A model generated the notes under the pieces. That model had not been told where the DNA came from. It ran no database searches and saw only the letters and a list, made by a program, of their open reading frames with translations. Shown one piece after another: positions 45,092 through 53,334 of a stretch of DNA of 64,000 bases (positions within the stretch are counted from its first letter, which is position 1; each line of letters begins with the position of its first letter). This DNA comes from Flagellimonas taeanensis. GTDB lineage: Bacteria > Bacteroidota > Bacteroidia > Flavobacteriales > Flavobacteriaceae. Position numbers and translations under genes: made by a program. The stretch is from assembly GCF_003584105.1 (NCBI RefSeq), contig NZ_QXFO01000011.1:186001-250000 (forward strand), in the 5' to 3' direction.

Positions 45092-46034
45092 CTATGGTAA
45101 TTTTTTTGATGCGATAGGGCCGTTTCTGTTGGGATTCGTAGTAGGTGCGTATCAACAGTTCCATCACAATCCCGATGGTGAACAATTGGATGCCTCCCAA
45201 TATGAACATCATTCCAAAAATGAGCAAGGGTCTACTGCCGATATCTTCGCCGAAACCAAGTTTCACGATCAGCAGGTAGATGTTGATGAATATCCCGAGG
45301 ATGATCAGCAACACCCCAAAAATTCCGAAGAGGTGGATGGGACGTTGGAAATATTTCCGGATGAAGAGCAACAACATCATGTCGGCCACCACTTTGAAAA
45401 CGCGTTCCAACCCATATTTGGAGACCCCGGCATGGCGCGCATGGTGCTTTACAGGGACCTGCTTGATCTGCCCTCCTTCCAAAAAGGCCAAAAGCGTGAT
45501 GAAACGGTGCATTTCCCCATACAGGTTGAGTCCTTTGGCAATATCCTTGGTGAATACCTTGAGGGCACAGCCATTGTCCTTGATGTCCAGTTTGGTCACC
45601 CTTCTCACCAAAAAGTTGGCGATTTTGGAGGGTATTTTCTTCACGAGGGAATCCTTCCGTTTTTGGCGGATGCCCGTGACCACATCATATTCGCCGCTCA
45701 CGGCGTATTCCAACATATGCGGAATGTCCGAAGGGTCGTTCTGAAGGTCGCCGTCCATGGTGATGATGTATTCCCCTTCCGCATAGTCGAGCCCGGCAGC
45801 TAGGGCAAGGCTCTGTCCGTAATTCTTTTTCAGTTCAATGAGATGGACCTTGTCATCATCCATATCCTTTACCCTTTTTCGGGTCTGGTCTGAGGAAAAG
45901 TCGTCCACATACACAATCTGGTAGTTGTATCCTTCGAGGCTTTCATGAATCTTTTGGGTGAGAAGGACCACATTGTCCTCTTCATTGTATAACGGAACCA
46001 CTATGGATAAAAGGGAATCGGTGACGGTACTCAT
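45072..46034 (-). CDS. Polyprenyl-phosphate glycosyltransferase (GT2, DPM1/GtrB-like)
   Basis: A 320-residue enzyme with a cytoplasmic GT2 head (SIVVPLYNEEDNVVLL, IVYVDDFSSDQT, ITMDGDLQNDPSDI with the DGDLQ metal motif, GIRQKRKDS) and two C-terminal membrane helices (about 235-260 and 270-297). This is the layout of enzymes making dolichol/undecaprenyl-phosphate sugars. With the downstream UPF0104-type protein and the convergent GT39 and PAP2 genes it completes a plausible lipid-linked sugar pathway. Confidence 0.92.
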   Translation of the reverse strand: MSTVTDSLLSIVVPLYNEEDNVVLLTQKIHESLEGYNYQIVYVDDFSSDQTRKRVKDMDDDKVHLIELKKNYGQSLALAAGLDYAEGEYIITMDGDLQNDPSDIPHMLEYAVSGEYDVVTGIRQKRKDSLVKKIPSKIANFLVRRVTKLDIKDNGCALKVFTKDIAKGLNLYGEMHRFITLLAFLEGGQIKQVPVKHHARHAGVSKYGLERVFKVVADMMLLLFIRKYFQRPIHLFGIFGVLLIILGIFINIYLLIVKLGFGEDIGSRPLLIFGMMFILGGIQLFTIGIVMELLIRTYYESQQKRPYRIKKITIGDGKAA

Positions 46035-46069
46035 TTCATTTTTGATCTGTGCAAATTTATCGCTTTTAT

Positions 46070-47131
46070 TTAAAGTTCCTTGGTAATCTTGTCCAATAGG
46101 AGTTTGGCCGCATAAAAAGGGGACACTTTGTTCTGTTCAATGTCCTTGAGCAATTCGTTTTGTACCTTGATGAAAGCAGGCTTTTGGTGGAAAAACTGTT
46201 TGAGGTGGTCGTCCACGGTCTGAAGGAACCAATTCTTGTTCTGGTTTTTCCTGTTTTTTTCAAAGAAACCATTTTCCTTGTTTTGGCGGGCAAAATCTTC
46301 CACCATGTCCCAGATTTCACGAACCCCGGTGTTTTCGGATGCTGAGCATTTCATCACTTTTGGGATCCATCCGTTCTGCTTTGGGGGATACAGGTGCAAG
46401 GCTCGTTGAAACTCGGTAACAGCCAGTTTGGCCTTCTCCACATTGCTGCCATCGGCCTTGTTGATGACTATGGCATCCGCCATTTCCATAATGCCCCTTT
46501 TGATGCCCTGTAGCTCATCCCCGGCACCTGATAGTTTCAACAATAAAAAGAAATCGACCATACTGTGCACGGCAATCTCGCTCTGGCCCACGCCCACGGT
46601 CTCCACGAGCACCACATCATATCCGGCCGCTTCGCAGAGCATGATGCTCTCACGGGTCTTTTGGGCCACCCCGCCCAACGAACTTCCCGAAGGGGAGGGC
46701 CTGATAAAGGCATTGGGGTCATTGGAAAGGGCCTGCATCCGGGTCTTGTCGCCCAAAATGCTGCCTTTGCTCAGCGAACTTGAGGGGTCCACGGCAAGTA
46801 CGGCGACCTTTTTGCCCAGGGCCGTAAGTGTGGTGCCCAAGGTTTCAATGAACGAACTTTTGCCCACTCCGGGCACGCCCGTAATCCCCAACCGTATGCT
46901 CTCGACCGGCCTTGAAAGGCATTTTTCCACTACGGCATTGGCTTTTTCAAAATGGGCGGGCTGTGTACTTTCCAGCAAAGTGATGGCCTTGGCCAACATG
47001 GCCTTGTCTCCCTTGAAGATGCCTTCGGTGAGGGTGTCCACGGAAATTTCCTGTTTGCGGAGGGTTTTTATCTTCGACACGGTATCGTCGGATGTACTCT
47101 TTTTCTTTGCCAAGGGTCGATGGTGGTTCAA
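46070..47131 (-). CDS. meaB: Methylmalonyl-CoA mutase-associated GTPase MeaB
   Basis: A 353-residue G3E-family GTPase that protects and reloads B12-dependent methylmalonyl-CoA mutase. GTP-binding motifs are complete: P-loop GITGVPGVGKSSFIETLG, DPSSSLSKGSILGDKTRM, VETVGVGQSE and NKADGSN. The dimerisation helices at both ends are present. The start is TTG at 47131. No mutase gene is adjacent, but a cobalamin adenosyltransferase gene lies at 57178-57738, so the pathway should exist in this genome. Confidence 0.94.
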   Translation of the reverse strand: MNHHRPLAKKKSTSDDTVSKIKTLRKQEISVDTLTEGIFKGDKAMLAKAITLLESTQPAHFEKANAVVEKCLSRPVESIRLGITGVPGVGKSSFIETLGTTLTALGKKVAVLAVDPSSSLSKGSILGDKTRMQALSNDPNAFIRPSPSGSSLGGVAQKTRESIMLCEAAGYDVVLVETVGVGQSEIAVHSMVDFFLLLKLSGAGDELQGIKRGIMEMADAIVINKADGSNVEKAKLAVTEFQRALHLYPPKQNGWIPKVMKCSASENTGVREIWDMVEDFARQNKENGFFEKNRKNQNKNWFLQTVDDHLKQFFHQKPAFIKVQNELLKDIEQNKVSPFYAAKLLLDKITKEL

Positions 47132-47307
47132 TTCATCACTAAGGTATAAAGTTTTTATGGGTTAGGGGGAAAAGATGGGATGCCATTGTACAACCATTTC
47201 ACAAAAATTTAATACCTGTTGTAGGGAACTTCCAAATTCAAATTGGTAACTTTTCAACTCAATGTTCGGTGACTTTAGGAAACCGGAACAGAAACCTAAA
47301 ACTAGAT

Positions 47308-47736
47308 ATGATGAAGACAATTTTTGAAAGTAAGGCCACCAATACGGGAGGTAGGGCAGGACATGTGGAGAGCGAGGACGGCGTATTGGATTTTGATATT
47401 TCCATGCCCAATGCCAAAGGCAAGCCCAATCCCAAGTCCACCAATCCCGAGGAACTTTTCGCGGCCGCATATTCCACCTGTTTTGCCGGTGCCTTGCAGG
47501 CCGTGGCCAAGGAGCAGGGCATAGATGACCTAGGAGATTTCAACGTAACGGCTACCATAGCCTTCAATAAAGAGGAAGAAGGATTTTTCCTGGAGGCCAC
47601 CTTGGACGCCTATTTGCCAACGGTAGATCGAGAGACAGGGGAGGATTTGATCAATGCCGCCCACGAAATCTGTCCGTACAGCAAGGCGACAAGGGACAAT
47701 ATTACCGTTCACTTGAACTTGATGTTGGACGAGTAA
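47308..47736 (+). CDS. OsmC/Ohr family peroxiredoxin
   Basis: A 142-residue thiol peroxidase that reduces organic hydroperoxides. The two redox cysteines are in the right places: STCFAGALQAVAKEQG (peroxidatic) and AAHEICPYSKATRDN (resolving). Start, ATG at 47308 (47311 also possible). The order GGRAGHVESEDGVLDFDISMP suits Ohr-type proteins, in which the substrate pocket is formed by an arginine near the first cysteine. It is followed by a strong terminator. Confidence 0.92.
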   Translation: MMKTIFESKATNTGGRAGHVESEDGVLDFDISMPNAKGKPNPKSTNPEELFAAAYSTCFAGALQAVAKEQGIDDLGDFNVTATIAFNKEEEGFFLEATLDAYLPTVDRETGEDLINAAHEICPYSKATRDNITVHLNLMLDE

Positions 47737-47759
47737 AAAATCATAACCTGTTCAAAATG

Positions 47760-47793
47760 AATCCTGTCGGTGAAAATCGGCAGGATTTTTTTG
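47760..47793 (+). terminator. Intrinsic terminator after the Ohr gene
   Basis: aatcctgtcg (47760-47769) pairs with cggcaggatt (47778-47787), followed by a T run. Confidence 0.8.
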
Positions 47794-47887
47794 TTAAAAA
47801 TCAGCAAAAAACAACCTATTTTGCAACGTTGCGTTTTTCGCTTCGTCCTTAAGTTGAACAGCTAAAAGACCAAACATAGAACCGAGC

Positions 47888-48424
47888 TTGTTTCATATTG
47901 AACTGGTGGAAAAGTGCAAGGCCAACGATCGTCAGGCACAATTGAAACTGTACCGACAGTACTGTGATGGTATGTTCGGGGTGGCCATGCGTTTCCTCAA
48001 AAATCCGGATGATGCGGAGGATGTACTTCAGGAATCCTTTATAAAGGCCTTCCAACGTATACATCAGTTCAAGGGGGAGGTCACGTTCGGGGCATGGTTG
48101 AAAAGGATAGTGGTGAACGGGAGCATCGATTTCCTCAAATCGAAGCACCAGAGGACAGAGGAGTTGGATGAAAATTACCTGCATGTGGCTGAAGAGGACG
48201 ATTGGTCGGTCGAGGAAAGCATTTCCTTGGAACAGGTAAAGGCGGCCATTGAGGAGTTGCCTGGAAAATACAGGTATGTAGTGCAACTGTTCTTGGTGGA
48301 AGGGTATGACCATAGTGAGATCTCCCAGATATTGGGGATTTCGGATACGGCATCCAGGACCCGGTTGTTACGCGGAAAAGCACAATTGAAAGAGAAATTA
48401 AAAGATTTGGTATATGGCACATGA
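47888..48424 (+). CDS. ECF-type sigma-70 factor
   Basis: A 178-residue alternative sigma factor. Region 2 is clear (LKLYRQYCDGMFGVAMRFLKN, DDAEDVLQESFIKAFQRIHQF), as is region 4 (AIEELPGKYRYVVQLFLVEGYDHSEISQIL with the helix-turn-helix). There is no region 1 or 3. The start is TTG. Its last codons overlap the next gene, which encodes a one-helix membrane protein of anti-sigma layout. The unit would switch on a target set when the anti-sigma releases it. Confidence 0.93.
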   Translation: MFHIELVEKCKANDRQAQLKLYRQYCDGMFGVAMRFLKNPDDAEDVLQESFIKAFQRIHQFKGEVTFGAWLKRIVVNGSIDFLKSKHQRTEELDENYLHVAEEDDWSVEESISLEQVKAAIEELPGKYRYVVQLFLVEGYDHSEISQILGISDTASRTRLLRGKAQLKEKLKDLVYGT

Positions 48425-49016
48425 TCTTCGGAAAATGTTCGAAAAGGAAAGGGAGCAGAAAAGCTATTCCATGAAGGATGGACATGAGGCCCGTTTTCTT
48501 GAAAAATTGGATGGACAGCTGCCAGCTGGTCCAAGGAAAAAGAAAGTCTATACCCTGTGGTTGCAAATAGCGGCCTCTGTGATAGTGGCGGTGGGACTCT
48601 CCATGTATTTTATGAATAGTACCGACAAAGGGGACTTGTCCGATGAAAATGTGATCGTTGCAGACAGGGACAAAACAGATGGACAGGAACAGACCATTTC
48701 ACTGGGCGACCTTTCCCCCGATTTCAAAAAAATTGAGACCTATTACACCACCAACATCAACCTGCAACTCTCCGATCTGGAGATGACATCGGACAACAAG
48801 GAGCTCATGGACAGTTACTTGGAGCGATTGGCGGAACTGAACGAAGAATACCAACAGCTGAATAAGGAGCTGAACGAACTGGGACCCAACGACCAAACCA
48901 TAAGTGCCTTGATCATGAACCTGCAGCTCAGACTGCAATTGCTGCAAAAATTAAAAACAAAGTTGAATCAATTAAAATCATCAAAAAATGAACAGGAATC
49001 GTCTCATATTATTTAA
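48414..49016 (+). CDS. One-helix membrane protein, probable anti-sigma factor
   Basis: A 200-residue protein that begins inside the sigma gene (11-bp overlap), so the pair is translated together. The first about 45 residues are charged and cytoplasmic (DLRKMFEKEREQK, ARFLEKLDGQLPAG), with a single helix at about 48-68 (WLQIAASVIVAVGLSMYFM), and then a periplasmic coiled region (QQLNKELNEL, LQLRLQLLQKLKTKLNQL). No zinc-binding HxxxC/CxxC motif of classical anti-sigma factors is seen. The assignment rests on position and topology. Confidence 0.6.
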   Translation: MAHDLRKMFEKEREQKSYSMKDGHEARFLEKLDGQLPAGPRKKKVYTLWLQIAASVIVAVGLSMYFMNSTDKGDLSDENVIVADRDKTDGQEQTISLGDLSPDFKKIETYYTTNINLQLSDLEMTSDNKELMDSYLERLAELNEEYQQLNKELNELGPNDQTISALIMNLQLRLQLLQKLKTKLNQLKSSKNEQESSHII

Positions 49017-50427
49017 TGGATTGCTCTTGCTGCTCGGAGGGTTTGCCTGCCGTGCACAGGAGAAATCCAAGACCTACAAGGAAACCTACAGTGTCAACAA
49101 GGACACTGAACTGAACATCAATACCAGCCATGCGGACATTGAGTTTGAAACTTGGGACAAGGATCAAGTGGAAATCTCAGTCGTGGTGGAACTCGAAGGA
49201 GTGGGTGATGAGGAGGCCAAGTCGTATTTTGAAAAGGATCTCGTCAAGATCATGGGAAATAGCAAGGAAATAGAGGTGAGTACCAAGGCAGGTGGGCCCT
49301 ATGCCTACGATTTTAAAGGATTGAGTTTTGATTTTCCCGAACTTCCATCCGTGGACCATATCATGTCCACCATAGAAATTCCCGAAATGCCAGAGATTGT
49401 TGCGCTGCCTGAGATTTCCTTCATGCCGGCCATGCCACCTATGCCTCCGACCCCTTTTGTGGAGTTTGATTACGATGCCTACAAAAAGGACAAGGAAAAG
49501 TACTTGAAGGAATGGAAGAAAAAGTTTGACAAGACCTTTGACGAAGAGTACAAAAAACGCTTTGAGGAATGGGGCAAGGAAATGGAGGAAATGGCCAAGG
49601 AAAGGGACAAACACAGGGAAGAGATGGCCAAGCAAAGGGAAGAATTCCAAAAAGAACGTGAAGAGAAGCGCAAGGAAATGCAGGAAGACCTTAAGCAGCA
49701 GCGCGAGGAACTGAGGAGCCAGAGGGAAGAGATGAGAAAGCAATATGCGGAGGAAGCCAGGACATTACGTTCCAGTCCCAATGTATTCTATTTTTCCTCT
49801 GATGGGGAGAACAAGGAGTACAAGGTGAAAAAACGCATCAAGATCAAAATGCCAAAATACCTCAAACTGAACATGAACGTGAGGCATGGGGAGGTGAAAC
49901 TGGCGGCCAATACCAAGAACATCAATGCAAGCTTGTCCTACGCAAGCTTGCATGCCCCTACCATTGATGGGGACAGGACCTATATCCAGGCTTCCTATTC
50001 CCCTGTTGTGGTGCAGCAATGGAACTATGGGAAGTTAAAGACGGACTATTCCGACAAGGTCAATTTAAAAGAGGTGGTGGAACTGGACCTTAGTTCGGTT
50101 TCCTCCAATGTAGTGATAGGTAAACTGGCCAGCAGGGCATTGGTGAACAACAAGTTTGGAACCTTGAGTATCCATACAATATCCGATGGGTTCAAATCCC
50201 TTGATATTTCCATGGAAAATGGAGAGATGGACTGCAAATTGCCATCGACCCCTTTTATAATTTCGGTGAATGAAATCACGTCCGACTTTCAGTATCCCAA
50301 AACGCTGAAATTGGAAAGTTCAAAAAATTACGGGACCAATGCCCTTAAAGGCTATCATATCCATAAAAATGGAGGCAAATCCATCAGCATCAACTCGAAG
50401 TATAGCGAAGTGGTCCTAAAGGAATAA
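48988..50427 (+). CDS. Exported DUF4097-like protein with long charged coiled coil
   Basis: A 479-residue protein that overlaps the anti-sigma-like gene by 29 bp. A signal peptide (RLILFNGLLLLLGGFACRA) precedes a short beta region (LNINTSHADIEFETWDKDQVEISVVV, like DUF4097 strands), a proline/methionine-rich stretch (about residues 130-155), and a very charged helix of about 100 residues (KEEMAKQ/ERE-type heptads, roughly residues 160-260). The rest returns to DUF4097-type beta repeats (RHGEVKLAANTKNINASLSY). It is probably a surface or periplasmic protein controlled by the sigma factor upstream. Confidence 0.75.
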   Translation: MNRNRLILFNGLLLLLGGFACRAQEKSKTYKETYSVNKDTELNINTSHADIEFETWDKDQVEISVVVELEGVGDEEAKSYFEKDLVKIMGNSKEIEVSTKAGGPYAYDFKGLSFDFPELPSVDHIMSTIEIPEMPEIVALPEISFMPAMPPMPPTPFVEFDYDAYKKDKEKYLKEWKKKFDKTFDEEYKKRFEEWGKEMEEMAKERDKHREEMAKQREEFQKEREEKRKEMQEDLKQQREELRSQREEMRKQYAEEARTLRSSPNVFYFSSDGENKEYKVKKRIKIKMPKYLKLNMNVRHGEVKLAANTKNINASLSYASLHAPTIDGDRTYIQASYSPVVVQQWNYGKLKTDYSDKVNLKEVVELDLSSVSSNVVIGKLASRALVNNKFGTLSIHTISDGFKSLDISMENGEMDCKLPSTPFIISVNEITSDFQYPKTLKLESSKNYGTNALKGYHIHKNGGKSISINSKYSEVVLKE

Positions 50428-50533
50428 ACCTTCCATATTCAATGCCCCAAAGCATCTCTGCAACCACTTTCGGGCAATTTTACCTCCCCTATCTCACTTT
50501 CCTCTTAAAAATAATTGTTCCCTGTCGCTCACA

Positions 50534-51217
50534 TCAATGTGATTCTTTTTTCAGGTAGCTTTTGAAATTTTCCTTGAACCGGTTCAGTCTTGGAACCGAT
50601 ACATTTTGAATATAAGTGTTGTTTGGATTTCTTTTTTCGTAATCTTGGTGGTATTCCTCCGCCCTATAGAACTTGTCAAACTTTTTCACCTCGGTGACAA
50701 TGGGGCGGCCATAGATATTTTCAGCTTCCAATTGGGCGATATAATCCGTGATGATTTTCTTTTGTGCCTCATCCTTGTAAAATGCGATGGAGCGGTATTG
50801 GGTACCTCTGTCGGGTCCCTGTCTGTTCAGGGAAGTGGGGTCGTGCGAACCAAAGAACACCTGCACCAACTGGGCAAAAGAGATGATTTTTGGGTCATAG
50901 TACACTTCCACGGCCTCTGCATGGGTTGTTTTTCCATAGGAAACCTCCTTATAGGTCGGATTTTTCTCGGTTCCGCCCGAATAGCCCGAATAGACTTCCT
51001 TTACGCCCTTGACACTTTCAAAAATGGCCTCGACACACCAAAAGCAACCACTTGCAAAATAAGCGGTCTCATAACCTTTTAATTGATCTGCAGTCAGGCT
51101 TGTCTCCATCAAGGTATTTTCTTGTCCTTTTTGGGCAACTTCAGGTTTGTCCGATTTGCTTTTGGGCTGGCAACCTGTGGATACCAACATAAGAAGGGAT
51201 AAAAGTGGAATTCTCAC
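50534..51217 (-). CDS. msrA: Peptide methionine-S-sulfoxide reductase MsrA, lipoprotein
   Basis: A 227-residue repair enzyme with an N-terminal lipoprotein signal (LLSLLMLVSTGCQ, lipidated Cys16), so it works in the envelope. The MsrA core is complete: ASGCFWCVEAIFESVKGV with the catalytic cysteine, GYSGGTEKNPTY, HAEAVEVYYDP, FFGSHDPTSLNRQGPDRGTQYRSIAFY, and a C-terminal resolving region. It stands alone with no adjacent msrB. Confidence 0.95.
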   Translation of the reverse strand: MRIPLLSLLMLVSTGCQPKSKSDKPEVAQKGQENTLMETSLTADQLKGYETAYFASGCFWCVEAIFESVKGVKEVYSGYSGGTEKNPTYKEVSYGKTTHAEAVEVYYDPKIISFAQLVQVFFGSHDPTSLNRQGPDRGTQYRSIAFYKDEAQKKIITDYIAQLEAENIYGRPIVTEVKKFDKFYRAEEYHQDYEKRNPNNTYIQNVSVPRLNRFKENFKSYLKKESH

Positions 51218-51600
51218 GATTTTCTTTTTTTACTTAGTTGCCATAAGGTACTAAGTATTACGCCAAGGGTTGTTAAAAAATGTTAATGACTGTTTTACAG
51301 TCCTTTGTTCTTTTCTAAAACCGAATGGGGGTATGTGGTTTTGAAAAACAATGAATGAAAAGTTTTTCCTACAAACAAAAGGTTTCAAATCAGTGGGTTG
51401 GAAAAGGTCATTTTTTAAAAGATCGATGAAATGCACATGTGCTCGGCATCATGTTTTTGCAGCAAAAAACGTTCGTCGTCGATAAAATGCACTTCGCCCA
51501 AGAAAAGTTTTTATACCGAAAAAAGAGGGTTATTGGACGATGGAAATCTGGATCAGGTTGGGCACGAAGGTAATTTTACTTCGTAATAAAAACCCAGATC
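51218..51600. other. Intergenic region with a dyad, no gene seen
   Basis: About 380 bp without supported coding. The only structure found is an imperfect 21-bp dyad (51564-51584, acgaag..gtaa / ttac..ttcgt), 16 bp before the small gene at 51601, which could be an operator or the promoter region. A frame at 51540-51740 overlaps the secreted gene in another frame and is not credible. Confidence 0.5.
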
Positions 51601-51837
51601 ATGAAAACAATTTTGACCATTATCGCAGTAACTTTTATCGGAACCATGGCCATGGCACAGGATATTTCCAAAGAGTCAAAGGTGGAAACCATTACTGCCG
51701 ATGTGGTCTTGGACATGGATTTTCAACAAGCTATCCGTAAGGACAGGAAAACGGCCAGATTGTACAAATTCAAGAATTCCAGAGTGAAACAAGCCCTTTC
51801 CTTTACCACCAAAAAGAATAAATCAATATTGGCCTAA
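51601..51837 (+). CDS. Small secreted protein, unknown
   Basis: A 78-residue protein with signal peptide MKTILTIIAVTFIGTMAMAQ. The mature part is about 58 residues, basic at its end (QAIRKDRKTARLYKFKNSRVKQALSF). No family is recognised. Its TAA is 2 bp before the start of the 33-residue membrane gene, so the two probably share a transcript. It is read with confidence because of the strong signal peptide. Confidence 0.6.
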   Translation: MKTILTIIAVTFIGTMAMAQDISKESKVETITADVVLDMDFQQAIRKDRKTARLYKFKNSRVKQALSFTTKKNKSILA

Positions 51838-51839
51838 TC

Positions 51840-51941
51840 ATGATTGTTAACCTTTTGATTCCATTTGCCCTTTTCATCAGTTTGGCCTTTGTGGTGGCCA
51901 CAATTGCCTTTTCATTCCGGGAAAGAAAGTTTTTAAGGTAG
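51840..51941 (+). CDS. 33-residue membrane micro-protein
   Basis: An ATG 2 bp after the previous stop opens a 33-codon frame reading MIVNLLIPFALFISLAF then VVATIAFSF and a basic end (RERKFLR, stop TAG at 51939-51941). It is one hydrophobic helix with a positively charged C-terminus. Proximity to the secreted gene and the clean helix argue for a real gene, though a frame this short could occur by chance. Confidence 0.5.
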   Translation: MIVNLLIPFALFISLAFVVATIAFSFRERKFLR

Positions 51942-51956
51942 ATAAGTTGGGCCCGA

Positions 51957-53174
51957 TCAATCCACCGAATTGAACTCTTCGATGATTTCCTCAAACTCGA
52001 TACAATAGTAGGTGCCTTTTTTATCGTAATCCCTACTGATGGTCCCACGGAGCTGACGGCTTAGGTTGTAGATCAATTTAAGCCCCAGTGAATTGGATGT
52101 TCTTGGACCGATGTCCTCAGAATAGCCAATACCATTGTCCCCCAAGTACATTTGATAGCGGTTTTCACCTATTTTTTTGACCGAAACATGGATTTCGCCA
52201 CCTTTGGCATCCGTTATCCCATATTTGAGGGCGTTGGTGATGGTCTCGTTGATAATCAGACCAATGGGGATTACCGTATCTATACTGAGTTTGTGGTCGT
52301 CAATGTCCAAGTCTACCTTGATATTGCTGTTGCTCCCTTTCACGGAACGTACCAGATAATCGCATAGTTCCTTTACATAAGGCCTAAGTTCAATTTTGGA
52401 AAGATAATCGTCCCTTTTGTACAGCATTTCGTGTACCATGGCCATAGATACTACACGGTTCTGGCTGCTCTTGATGATACTACTGATCTTTTCGTCCGCT
52501 ATGGCCCTGGACTGTAGGCTCAAAAGACTGGAAACGGTCTGAAGGTTGTTCTTTACCCTATGGTGGACCTCTTTCAAGAGGGTTTCCTTTTCTTCGATGC
52601 GTTCCTGGATCTCATTTCGGGATTTGTACAATTTATGATGGGCCATGAGCAGGTTCTTCCCAAAAACACCGCCAAGCAGGTACACGGCAAAGACAGCGCT
52701 GAGAAAGGCGAACCAGTTGCGTGATTCCAAGGGAACGGTGTTCTCGGAAATCCTGAAATCCCCTGTATCATATAGAAAGAGTATGGTAAGCACGGCCAAA
52801 TTGACGATGAGGTACAGTTGGCCAAAAACTTTTGTGGTCACATAGCCTGCAAAGACGATGATGGCCAGTACAAAGATAAATGGGCTTTGTATACTGCCAC
52901 TATATATGGTGATGACAATGGCCGCTAACATGGACAAGATAGAGGTCAGGTTATAGGTAAGCACCAAATTTTCATGTCTGCGGTAGAGTGCTGTGTTCAC
53001 AAGGTTCACAAAGGCATATCCAATAAAGGTATAGGGAATAACCCCTTTTATATCCAGGAAAAAAAAGCAGATCAGCCCAAATATGGCAGCAAAGAGTGAG
53101 GAACTGTAATTAACCTTGAGTATCAAATCAATCTTATCTTGTAACCGATATTTATCCTTACCAGGGACTTTCAT
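51957..53174 (-). CDS. Sensor histidine kinase, HisKA_2 type
   Basis: A 405-residue membrane kinase. The start is set at the ATG at 53174. Six or so helices (residues about 15-175) form the sensor part, then a cytoplasmic coil, then the HisKA_2 dimerisation helix EVHHRVKNNLQTVSSLLSLQSR with phospho-histidine, and the HATPase domain (NETITNALKYGI, YLGDNGIGYSEDI, SLGLKLIYNLSRQL). No response regulator is adjacent. The signal sensed is unknown. Confidence 0.9.
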   Translation of the reverse strand: MKVPGKDKYRLQDKIDLILKVNYSSSLFAAIFGLICFFFLDIKGVIPYTFIGYAFVNLVNTALYRRHENLVLTYNLTSILSMLAAIVITIYSGSIQSPFIFVLAIIVFAGYVTTKVFGQLYLIVNLAVLTILFLYDTGDFRISENTVPLESRNWFAFLSAVFAVYLLGGVFGKNLLMAHHKLYKSRNEIQERIEEKETLLKEVHHRVKNNLQTVSSLLSLQSRAIADEKISSIIKSSQNRVVSMAMVHEMLYKRDDYLSKIELRPYVKELCDYLVRSVKGSNSNIKVDLDIDDHKLSIDTVIPIGLIINETITNALKYGITDAKGGEIHVSVKKIGENRYQMYLGDNGIGYSEDIGPRTSNSLGLKLIYNLSRQLRGTISRDYDKKGTYYCIEFEEIIEEFNSVD

Positions 53175-53275
53175 ATGCTGCACGTGATTGTCTCCTCTAC
53201 TACCAAGGTTGAAAAAGGGTAGCAAAAGTAGCTTTATGGGGTGTAATTATGGTGTAAATCTAAATATGTTTTTGA

Positions 53276-53312
53276 TATAAAAAAAGTGACAGCTATAAAA
53301 TAACTGTCACTT
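53276..53312 (-). terminator. Intrinsic terminator after secA
   Basis: On the minus strand a 9-bp perfect stem (arms 53284-53292 and 53304-53312, aagtgacag/ctgtcactt) is followed by a T run (complement of 53276-53285). Confidence 0.85.
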
Positions 53313-53334
53313 GTAGAATTGCTTTTGGGCTAAT

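Noticed and set aside
51540-51740. 66-codon frame overlapping the small secreted gene
   Set aside because: It is in another frame of 51601-51837, has no signal or motif, and the secreted frame has a convincing signal peptide.
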